Positions 26,379-35,401 of a DNA stretch of 64,000 bases are shown here, piece after piece. Position 1 is the stretch's first letter; every line of letters starts with the position of its first letter. The stretch lies in NCBI RefSeq assembly GCF_900091515.1, contig NZ_LT607410.1, positions 5,332,001 to 5,396,000 of the forward strand, in the 5' to 3' direction. The position numbers were made by a program, and so were the translations under genes. The notes beneath the pieces were generated by a model. It saw only the letters and a program-made list of their open reading frames with translations. It was not told where the DNA came from and did not search any database. The DNA comes from Micromonospora purpureochromogenes (GTDB taxonomy: Bacteria > Actinomycetota > Actinomycetes > Mycobacteriales > Micromonosporaceae).

Positions 26379-26430
26379 CGCCGACCTCCGATCTCGCGGA
26401 CTGTCCTGACTGTGGCACCGGTCATTCATT

Positions 26431-26455
26431 TTTACAAGAGGCAAGTTTTTGTAAA
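26431..26455. promoter_or_regulatory. AT-rich palindrome between alkB and protease gene
   Basis: TTTACAA (26431-26437) and TTGTAAA (26449-26455) are perfect 7-bp arms with an 11-nt spacer. This is one of the few A/T-rich spots in the window. On the minus strand TTTACA and TAAAAA within it could form the alkB promoter, so a bound regulator would control alkB. No regulator gene is adjacent. Confidence 0.65.
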
Positions 26456-26599
26456 GCGATCAGGGTGATCGTCACGGCACCCACCGTCACCGATGACCTT
26501 GCCCTCGCCCGATCTGCCTGGTATTCACAGATGCGCATGCGTAACCGCGCCTGCACCAGGCCGGCGCAGCGTCGGCCCCCGCTCCCACGAGGAGGTCCC

Positions 26600-29536
26600 G
26601 TGCCCAGACCGGAGTGGACACTTCCGACGAGCCGGCCCCGACGCCGGCTCGTCCCCGTACTGGCGACCGCCGCCGTGGTCGCCGCCCTGCTGCCCGGCGG
26701 CGCCACCGCCGCCGCCGCGCCGGGCGACGCCGCGACCGCGACACCGGGCCGCTCCGGCTCGTTCGCCGACGAGAGCCACCAGGCCGCCGACCTCGACAAC
26801 CGCACCGGTACGGCCGCGCCCGACGCCCGGCAGCGCGGCCTCGCCCGACGGGTCGACGCCGACGTGCGGTGGAACCGGCTCGGCACCCCGCACGCGCTCG
26901 GCCCCACCCGGACGCCGCTCGCCACCGGCCTGCCCGCCGACCCGGAGGCGGCCGCCCGGCGCTACCTCACCGACAACCGCGACCTGTTCGGCCTCGACGC
27001 CGCCTCGATCGCCGCGATGGACCGGCTGCTGGTCCGGCCGATCGGCGACGGCGCGGTGGTCACCCTGCGGCAGCGCTTCGGCGACCTGCCCGCCGGCCAC
27101 GACGGGCTGGTCACCGTGGCGGTCGCCGACGGCGCCGTCATCTCGGTCAGCTCCTCGCTCGCCCGGGACGCCACCGCGCCCGTCCCCGCCACCCTCACCG
27201 GCGAGCAGGCGTACACCGCCGCGCTCGCCGACGCCGGTCTGGACGCCGCCCGGGTGGCCAGCCACCGGGTCCGCCCGGTCGCGGTGCCCACCCCGCTCGA
27301 CGGCACCCGGGCCGCGTACGAGGTGACCCTGATCGGCGCGGACAGCGACCACCCGGCCGCCTTCACCACCTACGTCGACGGCATCACCGGTGCGGTGCTG
27401 GTCCGCGAGGACCTCGTCGACTTCGACTCGGAGAACCCGAGCTGGGCGGTCTACCCGGCCACCCCGCCGCAGGACCTCGCCCCCGGGCAGGACCCCCGGG
27501 TGCGCTGGTGCGGCGACCCCGCTCCGGGTTGCGCCGCCGCCTTCCGCGACCCGGCCACCGGCAACGCCTGGGACGTCGACGCGGCCACCGGCACGCCGAC
27601 CGGCACCTCGCGCGGCAACTCCGCCAACACGGTGGTCTCCTGGGGTGCGGGCAGCCCGCTGTTGCCGGCCACCGCCAGCCCCAAGCGCCGCTACGAGTAC
27701 CCGTTCACCGACCAGTGGCACCAGGCCCGCTGCAACCCGGCGGTGTTCACCTCCGCGCAGCGCAACGACACCGACGCCGCCATCGCCAACCTCTTCGCCA
27801 TGCACAACCGGATGCACGACTGGGCCTGGCACCTCGGCTTCACCGAGGCCACCTGGAACCTCCAGGCGGTCAACGTGAGCGGCGCCGGCCTCGGCGGCGA
27901 CGCCGAGCAGGGCCGCGCCCAGCAGGGCGCGCTGTCCGGCAACCGGAACAACGCCAACCAGGGCACGCCGCGCGACGGCCTGCCGCCCACCACCAACATG
28001 TACCTGTGGCAGCCGCAGGCCGGCGGGCCGTACCCGCCGTGCGTGGACGGCGACTACGACATGACGGTGATCGGGCACGAGTACACGCACGCGATCACCA
28101 ACCGCATGATCGCCGGTCCGGACAGCGGCATCGGCGGCCTGCAGGGCGGCGCGATGGGTGAGTCGTGGAGCGACCTGCTCGCCGCCGAGTACCTCTACGA
28201 GCACGGTCTGCGCGCCCCCGGCCAGACGCCCTTCGTCACCGGCGGGTACGTGACCGGCAACCTGATCAGCGGCATCCGCAACTACGACTTCAGCCGCAGC
28301 CCGCTCAACTACTCCGACGTCGGCTACAACACCGCCGGCCCGGCGGTGCACGCCGACGGGGAGATCTGGAGCGCCACCAACTACCGGATCCGCTCCGCCC
28401 TGGTGAAGCGGTACGGGTCGGGCACCCCGCAGCGGCAGCTCGACTGCGCGCAGGGGAAGGTCGCCGCGGACAGCTGCCCGGGCAACCGGCGCTGGGCGCA
28501 GCTGGTCTTCGACTCGTTCCTGCTCCAGGCGGCCAGCCAGGTCAGCATGCTCGACATGCGGGACAACCTGCTCACCGCCGACCGGCTCCGCTTCGGCGGG
28601 GCCAACCAGCAGCTGATCTGGGCCGAGTTCGCCCGCTCCGGGATGGGCCGGGACGCCGCCACCAACGGCGCCACCGACACCGACCCGACGCCGAGCTTCG
28701 CCAGCCCGTACGGCGACAACGCCACGCTCACCCTGCGGCCGAAGGGGGACAGCGCCGAGGCGCCGATCCGGCTGTACGTGGGCGACTACGAGGCCCGGGC
28801 CACCCCGATCGCCGACACCGACCCGGCCACCGCCCTGCCGGACACCTTCGAGGCGGTCGCCGGCACGCACCAGCTGCTGGCGGTGGCGCCCGGCTTCGGG
28901 CACCAGCGGCTCAGCGTCGTCGCCCGCGCCGGCGAGGAGGGGTACGTCGACCTGCGGCTGAGCCGCAACCTGGCGTCCACCACCTCCGGCGCGGTCATCA
29001 CCGGCGACGGGGTGAACCTGGAGCGGATCGGCGACGACACCGAGAGCACCAACTGGGCGTCGCTGACCGGGGTGGCCGGCCGGGGCGTCACGGTGGCGCT
29101 GCCCGGCGGCGCCCCGCAGGTGGTCAAGCGGGTCAACGTCAGCGCCATGCTGCGTCCGGCGATCGCCGGGGACCCCGACGCGGGCGGGCAGAACGCGTTG
29201 ACCGCGCTGCGTTCCTTCGCCGTGCTCACCTGCAACGCGACCACCACCGACTGCGCCGACCCGGCGCGCTGGGAGCGGATCTACACCAGCGCCGGCGACG
29301 CGTTCCCGGGTGGGAAGTACCGGGCGTACACGCGGGACATCAACCTGCGGTCGTTCCCGGTGCCGACCACGCTCGCCACCCACGTGCGGCTGGAGGTGCT
29401 GGCCAGCCAGTGCACCGGCGGCCCGGCGTACGCCGGTGAGCAGGACGACGACCCGGCCAGCAGCACCGACTGCGCGACCGCCAGCCCGGCGCGCGACCAG
29501 GTCCGGATCGCCGAGTTCCAGGTGTTCTCGAAGTGA
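26600..29536 (+). CDS. Secreted M36 (fungalysin-type) metalloprotease
   Basis: A 978-residue precursor. The GTG at 26600 follows GAGGAGG by about 5 nt. A signal peptide covers residues about 15-45 (RRRLVPVLATAAVVAALLPGG then TAAAA). A propeptide (FTP/PepSY-like, about 100-260) precedes the M36 catalytic domain, which contains MHNRMHDWAWHLGF, HEYTH (zinc site, residues 493-497) and a downstream GESWSD with the third zinc ligand Glu. A C-terminal region (about 720-978) is beta-rich and ends TSPARDQVRIAEFQVFSK-like, probably a galactose-binding-type domain. It should be exported, self-activated and degrade protein. It is divergent from alkB. Confidence 0.93.
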   Translation: MPRPEWTLPTSRPRRRLVPVLATAAVVAALLPGGATAAAAPGDAATATPGRSGSFADESHQAADLDNRTGTAAPDARQRGLARRVDADVRWNRLGTPHALGPTRTPLATGLPADPEAAARRYLTDNRDLFGLDAASIAAMDRLLVRPIGDGAVVTLRQRFGDLPAGHDGLVTVAVADGAVISVSSSLARDATAPVPATLTGEQAYTAALADAGLDAARVASHRVRPVAVPTPLDGTRAAYEVTLIGADSDHPAAFTTYVDGITGAVLVREDLVDFDSENPSWAVYPATPPQDLAPGQDPRVRWCGDPAPGCAAAFRDPATGNAWDVDAATGTPTGTSRGNSANTVVSWGAGSPLLPATASPKRRYEYPFTDQWHQARCNPAVFTSAQRNDTDAAIANLFAMHNRMHDWAWHLGFTEATWNLQAVNVSGAGLGGDAEQGRAQQGALSGNRNNANQGTPRDGLPPTTNMYLWQPQAGGPYPPCVDGDYDMTVIGHEYTHAITNRMIAGPDSGIGGLQGGAMGESWSDLLAAEYLYEHGLRAPGQTPFVTGGYVTGNLISGIRNYDFSRSPLNYSDVGYNTAGPAVHADGEIWSATNYRIRSALVKRYGSGTPQRQLDCAQGKVAADSCPGNRRWAQLVFDSFLLQAASQVSMLDMRDNLLTADRLRFGGANQQLIWAEFARSGMGRDAATNGATDTDPTPSFASPYGDNATLTLRPKGDSAEAPIRLYVGDYEARATPIADTDPATALPDTFEAVAGTHQLLAVAPGFGHQRLSVVARAGEEGYVDLRLSRNLASTTSGAVITGDGVNLERIGDDTESTNWASLTGVAGRGVTVALPGGAPQVVKRVNVSAMLRPAIAGDPDAGGQNALTALRSFAVLTCNATTTDCADPARWERIYTSAGDAFPGGKYRAYTRDINLRSFPVPTTLATHVRLEVLASQCTGGPAYAGEQDDDPASSTDCATASPARDQVRIAEFQVFSK

Positions 29537-29584
29537 ACCCCGCCGGGGTCGGGTGGCGTCGCCCCCGGCCCCGGCGGCCCCCGA

Positions 29585-30421
29585 TCAGCGGCGCGCCGCC
29601 GCCCAGCGCCCGGTCCGACGGGCCCGTTCGTAGGCCGGCCCGCCGAGGTCCGTCCCGCCGCCCCGTGACACGCGGGTCAGCTGCCGCAACTTGAGCAGCA
29701 GTCCGGCGCCGAGGAAGAGCAGCAGCCCGCCGAGGAGGAAGGCGGCCTGCACCAGGCCGAATCCCCCTCGGGTGGCACCGGCCACCGGACGCCCGGCGGC
29801 CGGTGGCACCTGCGCCACCGCCTCCTCGGTCGGTTCGGCGGACGCGTCGACGGGCTCGGTCGGGTCGACGGCCACGGCCGAGCCGCTCGGCTCCGGCGTG
29901 GCGGACGCCTCGGCGGCGAGCAGGCCGACCACGTCGCGGGTGGCACTCTGCCGGGCGAGCAGCCGCAGGTCGGCGTCGTACGCCTCGGCGGCCAGCGTGA
30001 CCCGTCCCCGGGTGACGTCCTCGGCGAAGGCCACCCGGTAGCGGGCGGTGACCGTCCGGTCCGGGCAGAGCGTGCCCGGGTCGAGCTGACGGTCGGTGAG
30101 CCGGGCGATGTCCCCCTCGGTCTGGATCTGCAACGGGAAGCTGCCCGAGTCCTCCACCCGGTCCATCTTCACCTGGTCCAGCCGCAGGCCGCGCACGCTG
30201 AGCACCATCGACCAGCGAACCTTCACGCACCGGCCGCCGTCGTTGCGCGACACCACCGCGGAGAGGGTGCTCACCTGATCGCCGCTGAACTCGTCCGGCA
30301 GGCCACTCAGCTCGGTGGCGAAGCCGGCCGCCGCCGAGGCCGGCGCGGGCGCGGCCAGCCCCACCACGGACAGGCAGGCCAGCACCGCCCCGGCCCGCAG
30401 CGCGTTTCGCCACACCGTCAC
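29585..30421 (-). CDS. Secreted hypothetical protein with C-terminal membrane anchor
   Basis: A 278-residue protein that I do not recognise. It has an N-terminal signal peptide (residues 1-35, ending APAPASAAA), a soluble extracellular domain with one Cys pair (GRCVKVRW and GTLCPDR), a Pro/Glu/Thr-rich linker (about 175-220) and one transmembrane helix near the C-terminus (VQAAFLLGGLLLFLGAGLLL), followed by a basic tail. It is therefore a cell-surface protein anchored by its C-terminus. GTG at 30421 is chosen from three GTG codons because GAGG lies 5 nt upstream. It converges on the M36 protease gene after 48 bp. Confidence 0.82.
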   Translation of the reverse strand: MTVWRNALRAGAVLACLSVVGLAAPAPASAAAGFATELSGLPDEFSGDQVSTLSAVVSRNDGGRCVKVRWSMVLSVRGLRLDQVKMDRVEDSGSFPLQIQTEGDIARLTDRQLDPGTLCPDRTVTARYRVAFAEDVTRGRVTLAAEAYDADLRLLARQSATRDVVGLLAAEASATPEPSGSAVAVDPTEPVDASAEPTEEAVAQVPPAAGRPVAGATRGGFGLVQAAFLLGGLLLFLGAGLLLKLRQLTRVSRGGGTDLGGPAYERARRTGRWAAARR

Positions 30422-30603
30422 CACCGCCTCGCCCTTTCGTCGGTCGCATCCACCTGGCAACGCTATGAGGGGGGTCGGGAAGCCGGTAGACGGGCGTGTT
30501 CGCACGAACCGTGAAGTACAGGTCGGGTTATCACGCTGGGTGGTGAACCGGTCACGCCCCACCCGCGACACGCCCGGGAACCGCCCCGAGGGACAATCCC
30601 CGG

Positions 30604-31272
30604 GTGTCCGATCTCTCCGCGGCCTTCGTCCGGCTGCACGCCCGCCTCGCCCCGGTGGCCTTCGTCCCGGAGGTGCGGCTGCACCAGGCCGACGAGCCGA
30701 TCGGGCTCTGGGAGCTGACCGAGGGCGAGTTCCGCAGCTCCCAGCCGCCGCCGTTCTGGGCCTTCGCCTGGGCCGGTGGCCAGGCGCTGGCCCGCTACGT
30801 CACCGACCATCCGGAGCTGGTGGCCGGCCGCCGGGTGCTGGACCTGGCGTCGGGCTCCGGCCTGGTCGCCATCGCCGCCGCCCGGGCCGGCGCGACCGCC
30901 GTCCGCGCCGTCGAGGTCGACGTGCGGGCGGTGGCCGCCGTCGCGCTCAACGCCGAGGCCAACGGGGTACGCGTCGACGCCGAGTTCGGCGACATCCTCG
31001 ACGGCGACGCCGGGGACGCCGAGGTGGTGCTCGCCGGGGACGTCTTCTACAGCGAGGCGATGGCCCGGCGGGTGCTGCGCTTCCTGCTGCGGGCCGCCCG
31101 CTCCGGCGCCCGGGTGCTGGTCGGCGACCCGGGGCGGGCCTTCCTGCCCCGCGAGCGGTTCCACGAGCTGGCCGCCTACGACGTGCCGGTGCCGGAGGCG
31201 CTGGAGAGCGTACGGGTGAAGCGCACCACCGTCTGGGAACTGGACCCGTCCCCGCCGGGGGCCGCCCGCTAG
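30604..31272 (+). CDS. Class I SAM-dependent methyltransferase (ETFB-lysine type)
   Basis: A 222-residue protein with the methyltransferase core: VLDLASGSGLVAIAAARAGA (motif I), VEVDVRAVAAVALNAEANGV (motif II) and EVVLAGDVFYSEAMARRVL (motif IV). It resembles the nicotinamide N-methyltransferase-like/ETFB-KMT family, whose members methylate lysine of electron-transfer flavoprotein or ribosomal proteins. GACAAT ends 6 nt before the GTG at 30604, and no ribosome binding site is present. Its TAG stop is also the first half of the -10 of the next gene. Confidence 0.88.
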   Translation: MSDLSAAFVRLHARLAPVAFVPEVRLHQADEPIGLWELTEGEFRSSQPPPFWAFAWAGGQALARYVTDHPELVAGRRVLDLASGSGLVAIAAARAGATAVRAVEVDVRAVAAVALNAEANGVRVDAEFGDILDGDAGDAEVVLAGDVFYSEAMARRVLRFLLRAARSGARVLVGDPGRAFLPRERFHELAAYDVPVPEALESVRVKRTTVWELDPSPPGAAR

Positions 31273-31281
31273 CGTGTCGGC
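31270..31281 (+). promoter_or_regulatory. P450 -10 element overlapping a stop codon
   Basis: TAGCGT (31270-31275) contains the TAG stop of the methyltransferase gene and ends 6 nt before the P450 GTG at 31282. The position fits a leaderless start. No good -35 was recognised. Confidence 0.6.
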
Positions 31282-32445
31282 GTGCTGTTCCGGGGCTGGG
31301 GGGAGTCCGTCGACGGGCGGTGGCCGGACGTGGCCGCCGTCGCCGACCACGTCGGCGTGGACCACCTGGTGGTCACCCGGCACGCGCTGGTGCGGCAGGT
31401 CCTCGCCGACCCGGACACCTGGCGGCCCGACAACGCCCTGGACGCGGTGACCCCGGTCCCGGTGGTCGCGTTGCGGGTGCTCGCCGGGCACCGGTTCCGG
31501 CTGCCGCCGACGCTGGCGAACAACTCCACCCCCAGCCATCCGGCGATCCGGGGGATCGTGGCGGAGGCGCTGCACCCGACCCGGGTGGCCGCGCAGCAGC
31601 CCTGGCTGGCCGGGCTGGTCCGGCGGCGGGTGACCGGGCTGGCCGGCGCACTCGACGCGGGCGAACCGGTGGACCTGTACGCCGAACTCGCCGCCGACCT
31701 CCCGCTGCTGGTGCTGGCCCGGCTCGTCGAGCTGCCGGACGCCCCGGTCGGCGCGGTGAAGGACTTCGCCCGGGCCGCGCTGGAGTTGTTCTGGGCGCCG
31801 CTGGACGCCGACCGTCAGCTCGCCCTCGCCGCCGAGGTGGGCCGGTTCCACACCGTGCTGCGTGACTTCGCCGCCACCGGGGGCGGGCTGGTCGCCGCGC
31901 TGCGCGCCGACGGGCACTCCGCCGACGTGGTGGTCGGCGCGCTGTTCTTCCTGCTGGTGGCCGGCCAGGAGACCACCTCGCAGTTCCTCACCCTGCTGCT
32001 GCACCGGCTCACCGCCGAGCCCGAGGTACGCGCCGGGCTGCGCGCCGGCACGGTGGCGGTCGCCGACGTGGTGGAGGAAGGGCTGCGGCTGGAACCGCCG
32101 ATCGTGACCTGGCGGCGGGTGGCGGCGGTGGACACCACGCTGGGCGGGACGGCGGTGGCGGCGGGCACCAGCGTGGTGCTCTGGCTGGCCCGCGCCGGAC
32201 GCGACCCGGAGGTGGTGGCCGCGCCGGAGGCGTTCCGGCCCGGGCAGCGCGGGTCACGCCGACACCTGGCCTTCGGGGCGGGTGCGCACCGCTGCGTCGG
32301 CGCGCAGCTGGCCCGGATGGAGGCGGCGGTGGTGGTGGCCGAGGCGGGCTCGCTGCTCGACGGGGTGACCGTGGTCCGCCCGCCCTGGTGCCCGGACAAC
32401 CTGACCTTCCGGATGCCGGACGCGTTCGTGGTCCGCCGGCCCTGA
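31282..32445 (+). CDS. Cytochrome P450
   Basis: A 387-residue soluble bacterial P450 of normal length. The I-helix has VAGQETTSQFL, the K-helix ExxR is EEGLRLEPP, and the haem loop is LAFGAGAHRCVGAQLARME with the Cys thiolate. It should oxidise a small molecule with O2 and electrons from ferredoxin. No ferredoxin or biosynthetic genes are adjacent, so it is probably a stand-alone tailoring or catabolic enzyme; the substrate is unknown. The GTG at 31282 has a leaderless -10 in front of it. The gene begins 10 bp after the methyltransferase stop. Confidence 0.94.
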   Translation: MLFRGWGESVDGRWPDVAAVADHVGVDHLVVTRHALVRQVLADPDTWRPDNALDAVTPVPVVALRVLAGHRFRLPPTLANNSTPSHPAIRGIVAEALHPTRVAAQQPWLAGLVRRRVTGLAGALDAGEPVDLYAELAADLPLLVLARLVELPDAPVGAVKDFARAALELFWAPLDADRQLALAAEVGRFHTVLRDFAATGGGLVAALRADGHSADVVVGALFFLLVAGQETTSQFLTLLLHRLTAEPEVRAGLRAGTVAVADVVEEGLRLEPPIVTWRRVAAVDTTLGGTAVAAGTSVVLWLARAGRDPEVVAAPEAFRPGQRGSRRHLAFGAGAHRCVGAQLARMEAAVVVAEAGSLLDGVTVVRPPWCPDNLTFRMPDAFVVRRP

Positions 32446-32990
32446 CCTTCGACGTCCGCCGATCCGGCATCGCAGCCGGCTGACGGGTTGGCCGCGCCGG
32501 CCCCCGGCGGTCGACTCGGGTCCGGTGCCGCGCTCGTGCAAGGTCGGCACCACGTCCCATGTCCCTCCGGGGCGGTGTCGCGGCCGGCGGACCGGGTCGC
32601 CCCCCGTCGGCCAGCCGGACGACTCGGGTCCGGTGCCGCGCTCATGGCCGGGCCCACACCACCTCCCCCGCGTCCTGTCGAGCTGATGTCGCAAACGATT
32701 CACGCTGCCACGCCCGGCACATGAGTCGTCCGTGACATCAGCTCGACAGCGCATGAGCACCATGGTCGACGGAACGCCGGACCGCCCGGCGACAGCGACC
32801 CGACCGGGCGGACGCACGGCGGGCGACCGGGCGGGCGACCGGCACGGCGGGTCGGGACGGCGGACCCCGCGACGGCGACCCGACCGGGCGGGCGCACGGC
32901 GGAAACGGCCGGAGTACCTGACGAAGGTCGGGTCCGGCGGACGCCGATCGGCAGCGGCGGCGCCGGCCCGTCGGTTCCTACCGTCAACGC
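32446..32990. repeat. Repeat-rich 545-bp intergenic region
   Basis: There is no credible gene here. Two 27-bp direct repeats (32512-32538 and 32620-32646, one mismatch) contain GGGTCCGGTGCCGCGCTC. Two 28-bp direct repeats (32795-32822 and 32875-32902, one mismatch) contain CCCGACCGGGCGG. Between them lies the palindrome at 32675-32749. The last bases (TACCGT, 32979-32984) are a -10 for the ABC transporter gene. The function of the repeats is unknown. Confidence 0.75.
32675..32749. repeat. 75-bp palindrome with perfect 16-bp arms
   Basis: CTGTCGAGCTGATGTC (32675-32690) is perfectly complementary to 32734-32749. After a symmetric 4-nt internal loop, ACGATTCA and TGAGTCGT pair again with one mismatch, leaving a loop of about 19 nt. 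The symmetric, interrupted design is unlike a simple terminator. The P450 stop is 230 bp away. Confidence 0.75.
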
Positions 32991-33914
32991 ATGATCACAC
33001 TACGTGGGTTGACGAAGCGGTTCGGGGCGGTGACGGCCGTCGACGACCTGACCGTCGACATCGCACCCGGGCGGGTCACCGGGTTCCTCGGCCCCAACGG
33101 CGCGGGCAAGTCCACCACCATGCGGATGGTGCTCGGCCTGGACCGGCCCACCGCCGGCCGGGCCCTGGTTGCCGGGCGGGCGTACCGGGAGCTGCGCCAT
33201 CCGCTGCGGGAGGTGGGGGCGCTGCTCGACGCCCGGGCGATCCACCCGGCGCGGGCGGGCCGGGCGCACCTGCTGGCGCTGGCCCGCAGCAACGGCATCC
33301 CGGCCCGGCGGGTCGACGAGGTGCTCGCCGTGGCCGGCCTGGACGACCGGGCCGCCGCCAAGCCGGGACGGACCCTGTCGCTCGGCATGGCGCAGCGGCT
33401 CGGCATCGCCGCGGCGCTGCTCGGCGACCCGCCGGTGCTGATGTTCGACGAACCGGTCAACGGGCTCGACCCGGACGGGGTGCGCTGGATCAGGCAGCTC
33501 ACCGCCGGCCTCGCCGCCGAGGGACGGACCGTGCTGCTCTCCAGCCACCTGATGAGCGAGATGGAGCAGACCGCCGCCCACCTGGTGGTGATCGGCAAGG
33601 GCCGGCTGATCGCCGACGCGCCCGTCGCGGAGGTGCTCGCCACGGGCGCCACCGCCGCCGTGCGGGTCCGCGGGCCACACCCGGAGGGGCTGGCCGCGCT
33701 GGCCGGACGGCTCACCGCCGAGGGGTACGCGGTCACGGCCGAGGGCCCGCGCGACCTGGCCGTCTCCGGGGCCACCGTCGACCGGGTCGGCGACCTGGCG
33801 TACGAGCTGAGGGTGCCGCTGCACGAGCTGAGCCGGGTGGCCGTCACGCTGGAACAGGCGTTCATGCGGCTGACCGGCGACGCGGTCGAGTACGCCGCGG
33901 GAGGTGCCCGGTGA
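32991..33914 (+). CDS. ABC transporter ATP-binding protein
   Basis: A 307-residue ATPase. Walker A is GPNGAGKSTT (about residue 35), the signature is LSLGMAQRLGIAAALL, and Walker B is VLMFDEPVNGLDPDG. A C-terminal extension (about 215-307) is typical of CcmA/DrrA-type exporters of drugs or lipids. It pairs with the permease that follows with a GTGA overlap. TACCGT ends 6 nt before the ATG and there is no ribosome binding site, so the message is probably leaderless. The convergent two-component system downstream may regulate it, as is common for NarL-type systems beside ABC-2 exporters. Confidence 0.94.
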   Translation: MITLRGLTKRFGAVTAVDDLTVDIAPGRVTGFLGPNGAGKSTTMRMVLGLDRPTAGRALVAGRAYRELRHPLREVGALLDARAIHPARAGRAHLLALARSNGIPARRVDEVLAVAGLDDRAAAKPGRTLSLGMAQRLGIAAALLGDPPVLMFDEPVNGLDPDGVRWIRQLTAGLAAEGRTVLLSSHLMSEMEQTAAHLVVIGKGRLIADAPVAEVLATGATAAVRVRGPHPEGLAALAGRLTAEGYAVTAEGPRDLAVSGATVDRVGDLAYELRVPLHELSRVAVTLEQAFMRLTGDAVEYAAGGAR

Positions 33915-34711
33915 TTCCCCTCTCCTCCGCCCGCCCGGCCGCCCGGGGCGGGGGTCTCGCCGGCGCGGTGGCCGCCGAGTGGACCCGGCTCTGGTCGGTG
34001 CGGGCCACCTGGTGGACCCTGCTGGCCGGGGTGCTGCTGATGGCCGCCACCTCAGCCCAACTGGCGATCTACGCGGCCAACGCCAACACCAACGACGACC
34101 CCGCCGACGACCGGGGCGTGGTCACCGTCGGCAGCGTGCTGGTCGGCGCGCTGGACCTCACCCAGTACGCGGTGCTGGCGCTCGGCCTGCTCGCCATCAC
34201 CAGCGAGTACGCCACCGGCACCATCCGCACCACCCTCCAGGGCACCCCGTCGCGGGGCCGGATGCTGCTGGCCAAGGCGGTGGTGGCCGGCGCGGTGACG
34301 TTCGCCTTCGGGCTGCTGCTCGGCCTGGTCGGGGTGCTCGCGGCCCGGCCCCTGCTCGGCGAGTGGGGGCGGGCGCCGCTGGCCGGGACGCTCGGCGACG
34401 TGCTGGCGACAGCGACGTACCTGGCGCTGGTGGGGGTGCTGGCCCTCGGTCTGGGGGCGGCGCTGCGCAACTCGGTGCTCACCCTCACCGTGCTCTTCGC
34501 CGTCCTGATGATCGTGCCGCTGTCGTTGCGGGAGCCGGACATCGCCGTGCTCACCCGGATCTCCGACGCGTTCCCGGGGGTGGCCGGCGGGCACTTCCTG
34601 GTCGGGGACACCGACCCGTACCCGCCGGTGGTGGGTCTGGTGCTGCTGGCCGGCTGGGCCGGCGGGGCGCTGGCGGTCGGCCGGGCCGCGCTGCGCCGCC
34701 GCGACGCCTGA
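33911..34711 (+). CDS. ABC-2 type transporter permease
   Basis: A 266-residue membrane protein with six hydrophobic segments, including YAVLALGLLAITSEYATGTIRTTLQGTPSR, a typical ABC-2/LinP-type stretch. With the upstream ATPase it probably forms a homodimeric exporter, substrate unknown. The GTG at 33911 overlaps the ATPase stop, with GGGAGG upstream. It converges on the response regulator gene after 24 bp. Confidence 0.93.
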   Translation: MIPLSSARPAARGGGLAGAVAAEWTRLWSVRATWWTLLAGVLLMAATSAQLAIYAANANTNDDPADDRGVVTVGSVLVGALDLTQYAVLALGLLAITSEYATGTIRTTLQGTPSRGRMLLAKAVVAGAVTFAFGLLLGLVGVLAARPLLGEWGRAPLAGTLGDVLATATYLALVGVLALGLGAALRNSVLTLTVLFAVLMIVPLSLREPDIAVLTRISDAFPGVAGGHFLVGDTDPYPPVVGLVLLAGWAGGALAVGRAALRRRDA

Positions 34712-34735
34712 GCGGGACGGGGCGGGGCGGGCCGG

Positions 34736-35401
34736 TCAGCCGGCCAGCCCCGCCTCGTACGCGATGATCGCCGCCTGCACCCGGTTGCGCACGTCCAGCC
34801 GGGTGAAGATGCTGGTCAGGTAACCCTTCACGGTGCCCTCGGTGAGGAAGAGCCGGCGGGCGATCTCCGCGTTGGACAGCCCCGCCCCGACCAGGCCGAG
34901 CACCTCCCGCTCCCGGTCGGTCAGCCCGGCCGTACGGTCCCGGGCCGCCGGCACCCGGGCCATCCGGTCGCCGTTGAGTTCGATCACCCGGCGGGCCACC
35001 CGCGGCGACAGGTACGCCCCGCCCTCGGCCACGGCCCGCACCCCGGCGAGCAGTTCCCGGGGATCACCGGCCTTGAGCAGGAAGCCGCTGGCGCCGTGCC
35101 CGAGCGCCCGGGCCACGTACTCGTCCTCGCCGAACGTGGTGAGCATGACGGTGGCCGTCGCCGGCACCAGCCGGCGGATCTCGGCGGCGGCGGCGAGCCC
35201 GTCCAGCTTCGGCATCCGGATGTCCAGCAGCGCGACCCGGGGCCGGTGCGCGCGGGTCAGCTCCACCGCGGTTCGGCCGTCGCCGGCCTCGGCCACCACC
35301 TCGATGCCGGGGTCGGCGGCGAGGATGGCTCGCACCCCGGCCCGGACCATCGCCTCGTCGTCGGCGAGCAGCACCGTCACCGGTACGTCGTCAGCGGTCA
35401 C
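34736..35401 (-). CDS. NarL/LuxR-type response regulator
   Basis: A 221-residue protein. The receiver domain has LLADDEAMVRAGVR, the phospho-acceptor D60 (ALLDIRMP) and a conserved K in GFLLKAGDP. The LuxR HTH is LTDREREVLGLVGAGLSNAEIARRLFLTEGTVKGYLTSIFTRLDVRNRVQ, split here over residues about 158-205. The GTG at 35401 overlaps the kinase stop (GTGA), so the pair is translationally coupled. The likely target is the ABC exporter that converges on it, based on position only. Confidence 0.95.
   Translation of the reverse strand: MTADDVPVTVLLADDEAMVRAGVRAILAADPGIEVVAEAGDGRTAVELTRAHRPRVALLDIRMPKLDGLAAAAEIRRLVPATATVMLTTFGEDEYVARALGHGASGFLLKAGDPRELLAGVRAVAEGGAYLSPRVARRVIELNGDRMARVPAARDRTAGLTDREREVLGLVGAGLSNAEIARRLFLTEGTVKGYLTSIFTRLDVRNRVQAAIIAYEAGLAG

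Noticed and set aside
30604-32445. Methyltransferase and P450 as part of a natural product cluster.
   Set aside because: No synthase, NRPS, PKS, terpene or tailoring genes are nearby; the flanks are housekeeping and transport genes.
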